A stretch of 6,288 bases of DNA from Candidatus Woesearchaeota archaeon (GTDB taxonomy: Archaea > Nanobdellota > Nanobdellia > Woesearchaeales > JAGVZT01): the NCBI GenBank assembly GCA_019323665.1, contig JAHWHA010000017.1, positions 1 through 6,288 of the forward strand, in the 5' to 3' direction. Below, piece after piece: positions 1 to 5,314 of this stretch (position 1 is the first letter of the stretch; every line of letters starts with the position of its first letter). The translations under genes were made by a program, and so were the position numbers. The notes beneath the pieces are model-generated. The model searched no databases. It was not told where the DNA came from and was given only the letters and a program-made list of their open reading frames with translations.

Positions 1-108
1 ATCAAAGGAGGCATCAAGTATATACCCGTTTTTATTATTGTTACTCTCACAACCCACACTCTGTTCCTCAAGATTCTCTCTGGATTTTTTGGATCTCTAT
101 TCGCATAA
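1..108 (+). CDS. Possible C-terminus of a membrane protein, cut by the left edge
   Basis: Reading frame 1 is open from the window edge to a TAA at 106-108 and encodes about 35 residues. They are strongly hydrophobic, with a GGIKYIPVF start and an ending like a last transmembrane helix (ILSGFFGSLFA). The GI-x-x-IPVF pattern before a final helix vaguely recalls the C-terminus of archaeal A24 prepilin/preflagellin peptidases, but this is a guess from a very short fragment. The frame would converge on the minus-strand gene ending at 165, leaving a 56-bp gap, which is a sensible arrangement. Against it, the other two plus frames are also open across most of this short stretch, so openness alone proves little. 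The region could equally be non-coding. Confidence 0.3.
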   Translation: MKGGIKYIPVFIIVTLTTHTLFLKILSGFFGSLFA

Positions 109-133
109 CAGGATCATTAATATAACTACTTCC

Positions 134-151
134 AAAACTTAAAACTCAAAA
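134..151 (-). terminator. Possible oligo-T terminator of the surface-protein operon
   Basis: Three A4 tracts at 134-137, 141-144 and 148-151 recur every 7 bases. On the minus strand they read as three T4 runs beginning 14 bases past the stop codon of the gene ending at 165. Archaeal RNA polymerase terminates on T-rich stretches without needing a hairpin. The runs are short, so this is a weak call. Confidence 0.3.
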
Positions 152-164
152 TCACTATTGAATC

Positions 165-1823
165 TCAGAATATGTCCCTTATAAGCTGGCCAAGTGCCTG
201 AAAGAATTTTGCGATGAAGCCTTGTTTCTCGATTGGTTGCGGCTCATTCTGCGGCTGATCTCTCTGGGCTGTTGGCTGCGCTGCTTGGTTTGCTGATGGC
301 TCGTTAGCAACTGAGGGTTGTGCTGCAGTGCTACTCTGCGTACTGCTTGTCTGCTGTCCTCCTTGTTGAGTTTGTTGTGTTTGCTCATCAGGAACCATTG
401 CATTAGGGTCTTTGGTGACTTTTAGTGTTGCTGTCTTGCTGAATTCAAGCACTTGATAATATTGGGTGCGGCAGCTTCCATCTACTTTTACCTCATAGCT
501 CTTGTCTTGATAATAGGATGGCGCAATCATCTCTTTAAAGAACACCAGCTCATTGTATTCCGGCCCCATTATTTCTATTTTGTCTTCGTAACTGGCAAAC
601 AGCGGGCTGGTAATTTTGTATTTAATATCAAAGAGCGCATCCTTTGTGTTTGGATTCTGCAGAGTCAGTTTAATATTGGTTATTTCACCGCCTGCAACTG
701 TGTTTTTGCCAAACATAAAGCTAAGTGAGGGCACAACGCTTTGGATTGAAACCTGGGCTTTTTTTATCACTTGATTTCCACGAGTGTTGTATCTTCTTTC
801 AATGTCAGAATAGAAAGTGTTGTTTGCAGATGCCTCGATTGTGAAATCTCCGGTTTGCTGGAATCTTGCTTTGTATTTAAAGAACACCTGCTCTTCTGGC
901 CTAAGTGTGCCCTGCCAAGTTGCAGTATTCTGCAGCAATTGCGCTTTGGACTCAATTTGCCCAATAGCTGCCTCCTGAGGGAATACTATTCTGAAATTCT
1001 CTATCTGCATCTCATCATCATCAGTATTTTCAAGCGTAACCGTATATACAAACCACTCGCCCACTCGTGGTTTTGAGTTTGAGAGAGTTGATTCAAACTC
1101 CAGTGGATTTTCCGCAACCCCTGGTTTCATGGTGATCTTGTTGGGTATGACTGTTTTGGTTTCCCCGTCATAAGTGTATGTTAGTTCAGCATCATAGCTT
1201 GCGGTCTGCTCCCTGAACTGTCTAACCTTATATGTGAATGTTGTGCTGCCAATCAGCGAGGGGAGCTGCCATATTAATGTGCCGCTTTTTTTAATCATGT
1301 AGTCTCCGCTGATAACCTCAAGTGAAATGGGCAGTGTCTCCACATACCAAAGGTCTGTCGCTTTTTTATAGCCTGTATTGTCAATAGTGACTGTTATTGT
1401 GGCAATCTCGTTGAGTAAAAGCTCTTTTTTATCAGAGCTTCGCACAACTTTGAGAGCAGGCTGCACATTCTTTATTGTAATGTGGAGATCAGGGGTCTTT
1501 TTCTCAGTGAAAGGGTCATACGCACCATAGTCTTTGGTGATGTCCCATCGTGCATCTAAAAAACAAACGTTGTGGGTTGTTGTTGACTGGCAGCTGCCTA
1601 TAGGAATCAACATCATGTAAGTTCCTTGCTCAACTGCCACAATATCCCAATCAGGGTTAATCTGAAGTTGGAAGCTCAGGCTATCATAAGATATTGTTGC
1701 GTTTCCCAATACCCATTTGTCGTAGTCTGCTGCATGGCAGGTTGCGAGATTGAGTATGAACATGGATACAAGAATGAGGATTGGTCTAAGATAGATTCTT
1801 GCTGTCTGATGCTTCTGTGTCAT
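165..1823 (-). CDS. Exported protein with repeated beta-sandwich-like domains and a C-terminal amphipathic helix, function unknown
   Basis: The protein has 552 residues and I do not recognise a named family. Residues 1-31 look like a Sec signal peptide: a basic start, a hydrophobic core at about 13-28, and possible signal peptidase I cleavage after TCHA. C29 follows LAT, a poor lipobox, so a lipoprotein is less likely. C78 and C87 could form a disulfide outside the cell. Three stretches (about 122-234, 240-340 and 357-470) have the look of Ig-like/CARDB or DUF11 beta domains. Their cues are LLLNEIATITVTIDNTG, VGEWFVYTVTLENT and GGEITNIKLTLQNP, each a strand entering an asparagine turn. Residues 478-530 are a Q/T/S/P-rich linker. 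The last 18 residues (GFIAKFFQALGQLIRDIF) form an aromatic amphipathic helix that could touch a membrane; there is no C-terminal transmembrane span. The ATG overlaps the stop of the upstream gene (TAATG) and has no clear Shine-Dalgarno, suggesting translational coupling. A cell-envelope or adhesion role is inferred from architecture only. Confidence 0.8.
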   Translation of the reverse strand: MTQKHQTARIYLRPILILVSMFILNLATCHAADYDKWVLGNATISYDSLSFQLQINPDWDIVAVEQGTYMMLIPIGSCQSTTTHNVCFLDARWDITKDYGAYDPFTEKKTPDLHITIKNVQPALKVVRSSDKKELLLNEIATITVTIDNTGYKKATDLWYVETLPISLEVISGDYMIKKSGTLIWQLPSLIGSTTFTYKVRQFREQTASYDAELTYTYDGETKTVIPNKITMKPGVAENPLEFESTLSNSKPRVGEWFVYTVTLENTDDDEMQIENFRIVFPQEAAIGQIESKAQLLQNTATWQGTLRPEEQVFFKYKARFQQTGDFTIEASANNTFYSDIERRYNTRGNQVIKKAQVSIQSVVPSLSFMFGKNTVAGGEITNIKLTLQNPNTKDALFDIKYKITSPLFASYEDKIEIMGPEYNELVFFKEMIAPSYYQDKSYEVKVDGSCRTQYYQVLEFSKTATLKVTKDPNAMVPDEQTQQTQQGGQQTSSTQSSTAAQPSVANEPSANQAAQPTAQRDQPQNEPQPIEKQGFIAKFFQALGQLIRDIF

Positions 1824-2368
1824 TATAAGTACTTGTTTTTAATATTCTTGTATACCTTATATTCAGGTGAGCGGTAGAAACTGCTGCTCTTGTTTACCTC
1901 TTTTAGGAGCATATCAACAACTTTTATTAGGAACCTTGTCTCTTGTTCAGCCTTTGGTTTGTAGAGAACCATTTTTGTGATTTGTATTTCCTCCTCTGGC
2001 TCTGTCTGTTTTTCTCGCTTCTCCATGCCCCAAAGCATTGATTTTATGAATGGGTGGGTGCGGTCCTTTTTCGGCTCATTTTTGGGTTCTGGCTCGACTT
2101 TCACCTCTGGTTCTGTCTCAATATAGGGTTTGGTGCCAAAGAATATAGCCGAGAGCCTTGTGAACAAACCTTTGTGCGAAGATTGCACTTCAGTTACTTC
2201 AAGCTCCTGCTCGCTGAGCTGCTCAAATTCTGTTAGTTGTTCTTCTGGCAACTGTTTCTTTTTAGCTTTGACTGGCTTTGATTTTCTGCGTTGCTTTTTC
2301 TCTTTGGGTCGCTTTTTGATGTAATCATCCATGAATTTGTTGAAATCTTTCTGCTTTGCTGATACCAT
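1823..2368 (-). CDS. Small charged protein of unknown function, first gene of the surface-protein operon
   Basis: The protein has 181 residues and I do not recognise it. It has no signal peptide and no transmembrane span. Its segments are a lysine/arginine-rich block (about 18-38), an acidic block (41-60), a short amphipathic aromatic stretch (HKGLFTRLSAIFFG, 65-78), a Glu/Pro/Lys repeat-like linker (84-102), and a helical-looking C-terminus (about 140-181) ending in lysine- and tyrosine-rich sequence. The basic N-terminus could bind nucleic acid or anionic lipid, and the aromatic stretch could touch a membrane; both ideas are inference. The ATG at 2366-2368 is supported by a strong GGTGATG ribosome binding site 7 bases upstream. 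The stop overlaps the start of the exported-protein gene by one base, so the two are almost certainly made from one transcript. Composition is low in complexity, so remote homology will be hard to establish. Confidence 0.72.
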   Translation of the reverse strand: MVSAKQKDFNKFMDDYIKKRPKEKKQRRKSKPVKAKKKQLPEEQLTEFEQLSEQELEVTEVQSSHKGLFTRLSAIFFGTKPYIETEPEVKVEPEPKNEPKKDRTHPFIKSMLWGMEKREKQTEPEEEIQITKMVLYKPKAEQETRFLIKVVDMLLKEVNKSSSFYRSPEYKVYKNIKNKYL

Positions 2369-2375
2369 CTTTTTT

Positions 2376-2382
2376 CATCACC
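2376..2382 (-). promoter_or_regulatory. Ribosome binding site of the small charged protein gene
   Basis: On the minus strand this reads GGTGATG, a very good match to the archaeal anti-Shine-Dalgarno, with 7 bases before the ATG at 2368. It fixes the start of the 181-residue protein. It contrasts with the divergent MEMO gene, which has no such site. Confidence 0.75.
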
Positions 2383-2399
2383 CAAACTGGTTGGTTGAG

Positions 2400-2408
2400 T
2401 ATATAAAA
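2400..2408 (-). promoter_or_regulatory. TATA box of the minus-strand operon
   Basis: On the minus strand this reads TTTTATATA. It is centred about 36 bases upstream of the ATG at 2368, so transcription would start near 2377-2380 and give a very short leader at or just inside the Shine-Dalgarno. The second TATA-like site at 2433-2440 is nearly symmetric and could also serve this strand, giving a leader of about 40 bases. Which one is used cannot be decided by eye. Confidence 0.5.
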
Positions 2409-2432
2409 CTTGCGGATACTCCCATCAAAAAC

Positions 2433-2440
2433 TATATAAA
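2433..2440 (+). promoter_or_regulatory. TATA box of the MEMO-family gene
   Basis: The sequence TATATAAA follows an A-rich, BRE-like CAAAAAC. The end of the box lies 22 bases before the ATG at 2463, which places the expected transcription start at or next to the start codon. With no Shine-Dalgarno between box and ATG, the mRNA is probably leaderless. This spacing also argues against the longer open frame that begins at 2331. Confidence 0.7.
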
Positions 2441-2462
2441 CCGGGCTAGATTGGTCTATTGT

Positions 2463-3326
2463 ATGACCACGAGGAGGGCTGTAGTGGCTGGAACATTTTA
2501 TGAATCTGATTTCCATATGCTTGAGCAGCAGCTTGTTTCCTGTTTCAGACATAAGAAAGGGCCTGGCGAGCTGCCTGTAAAAAGGGGTGAAAAGCAGATT
2601 AAAGCTGTTGTTGCACCGCATGCTGCATATCATTATTCAGGGGCTTGCGCTGCTTGGAGCTTCCAGCAGGTTGCAGAAGCCAAATTTGCTGATTGCTATG
2701 TTATGCTTGGTCCGAATCACTCAGGTATGGGCAAATCAGGGATTTCGCTTTCTAACTGGGAGACTCCGCTTGGTGTTGTGAGGGTTGACAAAGAGCTTGG
2801 AGGCGAGCTTGCAAAGAAAAGTGAGCTTGTAGTTGATGAGAGCGCTCATTCAAGGGAACATTCTCTTGAGGTGCAGCTGCCATTTCTGCAATTTGTAAGT
2901 AAAGACAGGTTAAAGGATTTGAAGGTTTTGCCTATCTCAATCAAGGATGATATTAATCTTCACAGGCTTGCACTTGATATCAAAGATGTGCTTGTTGATT
3001 ATGACAAGAGAGTTGTGTTTATTGTAAGCTCGGATTTCACCCATTATGGTGCCACATATGGATATCTGCCTTTCTCTTCTGATATTCCGCAGCGTTTGTA
3101 TGACCTGGATATGGGAGCGATTAAGCATCTCTTGAAGCTGGATGCAATGCGATTCATGGATTATGTTAATGAAACAGGCGCAACTATCTGCGGGGTGCTG
3201 CCCTTGATTTTACTTGTGAAATTATTGAGTAAAACTGAGGGGAAGTTGCTGCAATACTATACCTCAGCTGATATTATGGGTGATTTTAGGAATGCTGTAG
3301 GGTATGCCTCTTTGGTGTTTGATTAG
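2463..3326 (+). CDS. MEMO1/AmmeMemoRadiSam system protein B family protein
   Basis: The protein has 287 residues, the usual size for the MEMO family, a fold related to extradiol dioxygenases. Family landmarks run in order: the N-terminal AVVAGTFY (canonical PAVAGxFYP), APHAAYHYSG (51-60), LGPNHSG (82-88), EHSLEVQLPFLQ (132-143), SSDFTHYG (189-196) and GATICGVLP (239-247). H53, H86 and C243 correspond to H49, H81 and C244 of human MEMO1, which bind iron or copper; D191 and H194 match its conserved SDF-C-HWG motif. Metal binding and a redox role are therefore plausible, but the function of archaeal members is not settled. In other genomes MEMO sits with AMMECR1 and a radical SAM protein; neither is visible here. 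The start at 2463 is chosen because the family motif begins a few residues later and the TATA box ends 22 bases upstream. The frame is open back to 2331, but that extension crosses the promoter. The protein is predicted to be cytosolic. Confidence 0.93.
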   Translation: MTTRRAVVAGTFYESDFHMLEQQLVSCFRHKKGPGELPVKRGEKQIKAVVAPHAAYHYSGACAAWSFQQVAEAKFADCYVMLGPNHSGMGKSGISLSNWETPLGVVRVDKELGGELAKKSELVVDESAHSREHSLEVQLPFLQFVSKDRLKDLKVLPISIKDDINLHRLALDIKDVLVDYDKRVVFIVSSDFTHYGATYGYLPFSSDIPQRLYDLDMGAIKHLLKLDAMRFMDYVNETGATICGVLPLILLVKLLSKTEGKLLQYYTSADIMGDFRNAVGYASLVFD

Positions 3327-3333
3327 TTCTCTC

Positions 3334-3342
3334 TTTTTTTTT
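3334..3342 (+). terminator. Oligo-T terminator of the MEMO-family gene
   Basis: An unbroken run of nine T begins 8 bases after the TAG stop at 3324-3326, inside a pyrimidine-rich stretch. This is the usual form of an intrinsic archaeal terminator and separates the MEMO gene from the structured element that follows. Confidence 0.7.
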
Positions 3343-3353
3343 ATTACTTTCAC

Positions 3354-3481
3354 AGCGGCCACCACCTGGCCCGGCGAGGCAGACCAGGTTCCTATACAAA
3401 GTATTGGGTTCTGGTCTGACGAGTAGGATTTTTCGGTTAATAAGAGAAAAATTTGTCGTGGCCTGGGTGGTGGTGGCCGCT
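3354..3481. ncRNA. GC-rich three-way-junction element, candidate structured RNA or small palindromic element
   Basis: In the 233-bp gene-free gap (3327-3559), two GC-rich arms stand out in AT-rich flanks. P1: 3354-3366 is a perfect 13-bp inverted repeat of 3469-3481. It continues inward through GGCC 3368-3371 with 3460-3463, then 3372-3377 with 3453-3458 (including two G-U pairs and one bulge). P2: CAGACCAG 3380-3387 pairs perfectly with 3411-3418, with a further bulged stem (about 3391-3397 with 3401-3408) and an AAA loop. P3: ATTTTTC 3428-3434 pairs perfectly with 3446-3452, with an 11-base loop. Together they form a three-way junction using nearly every base. The strand is unknown: I see no good TATA box upstream on plus, and only a weak one (near 3500-3512) on minus. 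It lacks the conserved loops of 5S rRNA, SRP RNA and tRNA. No target-site duplication is apparent. It could be an independent RNA, a REP/MITE-like element, or a processing or termination structure. Confidence 0.45.
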
Positions 3482-3519
3482 AATTAATAGACTCAGAAAA
3501 AGTAATTTATCTAAAAACC

Positions 3520-3527
3520 TTTAAAAA
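3520..3527 (+). promoter_or_regulatory. TATA box of the pfdA-ftsY operon
   Basis: The sequence TTTAAAAA follows an A-rich BRE-like AAAAACC (3513-3519). Transcription would be expected near 3547-3551, giving a leader of roughly 10 bases that carries the ribosome binding site. It lies downstream of the structured element, so that element is unlikely to be part of this mRNA leader. Confidence 0.55.
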
Positions 3528-3550
3528 CAAGAGTATATTTCATGCAAAAA

Positions 3551-3556
3551 GGTGGT
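3551..3556 (+). promoter_or_regulatory. Ribosome binding site of pfdA
   Basis: GGTGGT lies 3 bases before the ATG at 3560. Together with the TATA box at 3520, it decides the start in favour of 3560 over the in-frame ATG at 3542, which lies upstream of the expected transcript start and has no such site. Confidence 0.65.
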
Positions 3557-3559
3557 ATT

Positions 3560-3991
3560 ATGGCAGAAGAGAAGAATGATGATAATGAACAGATGCAGTC
3601 TAAGTACTATGAGTTCCAGTTGATCAATGAGCAGCTTAAGGAGCTGCAGCAACAGGCCCAGGTGCTTGAAGAGCAGCTTGGTGAGCTGCAGTCAACTGTT
3701 GAGGCTCTTGGGGAGTTGAAGAAAACCAAGAAAGGCGAGAAGCTGCTTGTTCCTGTGAGCCAGGGTATTTTTGCCAAGGCTGAGCTTAAGAACAATGAGA
3801 AGCTTGTGGTTAATGTTGGTGCAAACACACTTGTTGACAAGGGTGTTGATGAGACAAAAGAGCTTATCAATGAGCGTCTCAAGAGAGTGACTGAGTTCAA
3901 AGACCAGACCATGCACAATATTGAAGCTTTGTCTGCACGGGCAAAGGAGCTTCTTGAAGAGCTGCAGTCTATGGTGGGTGAAGAAGAATAA
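3560..3991 (+). CDS. pfdA: Prefoldin subunit alpha
   Basis: Prefoldin is a cytosolic hexamer of two alpha and four beta subunits. It captures unfolded proteins with its coiled-coil tips and hands them to the thermosome chaperonin. This 143-residue protein shows the alpha-subunit plan: an N-terminal coiled coil (about 12-57, rich in E, L and Q), a central beta-hairpin region (about 61-95, with LVPVSQGIFAKAEL, NNEKLVVNVGANTLVDKG), and a C-terminal coiled coil (about 96-139). In the family the central segment reads LVPLGxGxFVKAxI...VIVxIGAGVxVEK, a close match. Length is normal. The start at 3560 rests on the adjacent ribosome binding site. ftsY begins one base after its TAA stop. A pfdA-ftsY pair is a recurrent arrangement in archaea and supports both assignments. 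The beta subunit is not in this window. Confidence 0.93.
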   Translation: MAEEKNDDNEQMQSKYYEFQLINEQLKELQQQAQVLEEQLGELQSTVEALGELKKTKKGEKLLVPVSQGIFAKAELKNNEKLVVNVGANTLVDKGVDETKELINERLKRVTEFKDQTMHNIEALSARAKELLEELQSMVGEEE

Positions 3992-3992
3992 G

Positions 3993-5288
3993 ATGTTCAA
4001 GGCACTTCGAGAAAAGCTGAAGAGTGTTATCTCAAAGGCCTCAAAAAAGGTTGAGGAAGAGGCAGAGGTAGTTAAGGAAGTCAAGGAGACTGACCAGGTA
4101 ACAGAAGCAGAAGAGCTTCCGCTTGAAGGGGCAATTGAAGAGCCTGTTGTTGAAGCTGTACCTGAAGAGATTTCTGAAGAGCCAGCTATTGCCAAGGAGC
4201 CTGTTCATGTCAAACCTAAGATTATTGAACCTGATGTTGTTGAGGCTGAGTTGGAAGCAGAGCCAGAGGTTAGTGATGAATTTGATGTTATTGAGAAACC
4301 ACAGGTTGAAGTTGAAGAGCTTAAGATAAAGAAGCAGGAACCAAAGATAGAGAAAAGGCCTGCTCAAAAGCATACTGAATTGGCTGCTGAGCCTGCCAAA
4401 CCAAAGAGGTTTTTTGCCAAGATCAAGCAGAGGATTTCTGAACGCATTCTCTCAGAGAAGCAGTTTGATGCAATCTTTGAGGAGCTTGAGATTGTGTTAT
4501 TGGAAAACAATGTGGCTGTTGAGGTTGTGGAAGAAATAAAGAGCAATTTATTGCACAGGCTTGTTGGAAGGCCTTTGCTTAAGGGTGAGATTAATGAGGT
4601 TATCATATCAACATTGAGGAAATCAATTGAAAATCTGTTTGATGTAGAATCAGTTGACCTTATTGAAAATATCAAGGAAAAAAAAGAGAAACCATATGTG
4701 ATTTGTTTTGTTGGTGTTAATGGTTCCGGAAAAACTACATCTTTAGCAAAGCTTGCGCATATGTTGAAACAAAATCACATCAGTTGTGTTCTTGCTGCCT
4801 CTGACACATTCAGAGCTGCTGCTATCCAGCAGCTTGAGGTGCATGCCAAGAGGCTTAATGTGAAGATGATAAAGCATGATTATGGTGCAGACTCGTCTGC
4901 TGTTGCTTTTGATGCAATCCAGTATGCAAAGGCGCACGATGTTGGTGTTGTGCTGATTGACACTGCTGGCAGGCTGCATTCAAATGTCAACCTGATGGAT
5001 GAGATGAAGAAGATGAAGCGTGTTGCCAAGCCTGACCTGATTGTTTTTGTTGGTGAGAGTATAACTGGCAATGATTGTGTTGAGCAAGCTCGCACCTTCA
5101 ATGAGGAGATTGGTATTGATGGTATAATATTGTCAAAGGCTGATGTTGACGAGAAGGGAGGTGCAGCCATTTCAATCAGCTTTATCACAAAAAAGCCGAT
5201 TATGTATCTTGGTGTTGGTCAGGAGTATAAGGACCTTATAGAATTCAATCCTGAGATTGTTGTGCAGGGGTTGGGTTTAGAGGCTTGA
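3993..5288 (+). CDS. ftsY: Signal recognition particle receptor FtsY
   Basis: FtsY is the membrane-associated GTPase that docks the SRP-ribosome complex to the Sec translocon and forms a twin GTPase heterodimer with SRP54. The protein has 431 residues. It opens with a short amphipathic basic helix (MFKALREKLKSVISKASKK), a likely membrane contact. A long Glu/Pro/Val-rich acidic A domain follows (about 20-135), then the four-helix N domain (about 138-225) and the G domain. GTPase motifs are G1 GVNGSGKTT (241-249, K247), DTFRAAA (271-277), G3 DTAGR (323-327) and G4 SKAD (381-384), then DEKGG. Most relatives have TKxD at G4, so Ser replaces Thr here; the key Lys and Asp remain. The start at 3993 has GGTGA (3977-3981) upstream within pfdA. 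The frame is open further back to 3921 but that part overlaps pfdA and lacks FtsY character. The gene ends with tandem in-frame stops (TGA TAA). Cotranscription with pfdA is nearly certain. Confidence 0.96.
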   Translation: MFKALREKLKSVISKASKKVEEEAEVVKEVKETDQVTEAEELPLEGAIEEPVVEAVPEEISEEPAIAKEPVHVKPKIIEPDVVEAELEAEPEVSDEFDVIEKPQVEVEELKIKKQEPKIEKRPAQKHTELAAEPAKPKRFFAKIKQRISERILSEKQFDAIFEELEIVLLENNVAVEVVEEIKSNLLHRLVGRPLLKGEINEVIISTLRKSIENLFDVESVDLIENIKEKKEKPYVICFVGVNGSGKTTSLAKLAHMLKQNHISCVLAASDTFRAAAIQQLEVHAKRLNVKMIKHDYGADSSAVAFDAIQYAKAHDVGVVLIDTAGRLHSNVNLMDEMKKMKRVAKPDLIVFVGESITGNDCVEQARTFNEEIGIDGIILSKADVDEKGGAAISISFITKKPIMYLGVGQEYKDLIEFNPEIVVQGLGLEA

Positions 5289-5314
5289 TAAATTAAAAAT
5301 TATAAAGAAAAAAA
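5289..5314 (-). terminator. T-rich terminator of ahcY in the convergent spacer
   Basis: The whole 26-bp gap between the converging ftsY and ahcY genes is A/T apart from one G. On the minus strand it begins right after the ahcY stop with T7 (5308-5314), with a T5 run further on (5295-5299), a typical archaeal oligo-T terminator. No comparable T run serves ftsY on the plus strand, so its transcript may run on into antisense of the ahcY 3' end. Confidence 0.6.

Noticed and set aside
5..11. AAGGAGG at the left edge as a Shine-Dalgarno for a plus-strand gene
   Set aside because: No ATG, GTG or TTG follows at a usable distance.
771..1076. Plus-strand open frame antisense to the exported-protein gene
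   Set aside because: It lies wholly inside the longer gene, has no ribosome binding site, and its cysteine-rich composition is typical of an antisense shadow.
2331..2462. N-terminal extension of the MEMO frame back to an ATG at 2331
   Set aside because: It runs through the start of the divergent gene and both TATA boxes, and the family motif AVVAGTFY lies right after the ATG at 2463.
3354..3481. 5S rRNA, SRP RNA, tRNA or C/D box RNA for the structured element
   Set aside because: The three-way shape recalls 5S rRNA, but the conserved loop sequences are missing. There is no SRP helix 8 GGAAG/GGAG/AGCAG set, no tRNA T-loop, and no properly spaced C and D boxes beyond a lone CTGACGA.
3542..3559. 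Upstream in-frame ATG for pfdA at 3542
   Set aside because: It precedes the transcript start expected from the TATA box at 3520 and has no ribosome binding site, whereas GGTGGT sits just before the ATG at 3560.
3921..3992. N-terminal extension of FtsY into pfdA
   Set aside because: It overlaps the pfdA coding sequence in another frame and has no FtsY-like features; the ATG at 3993 gives the expected amphipathic start.
3692..4195. 167-residue minus-strand open frame across pfdA and ftsY
   Set aside because: It is a serine/threonine-rich antisense shadow of two confidently identified genes, with no promoter or ribosome binding site of its own.
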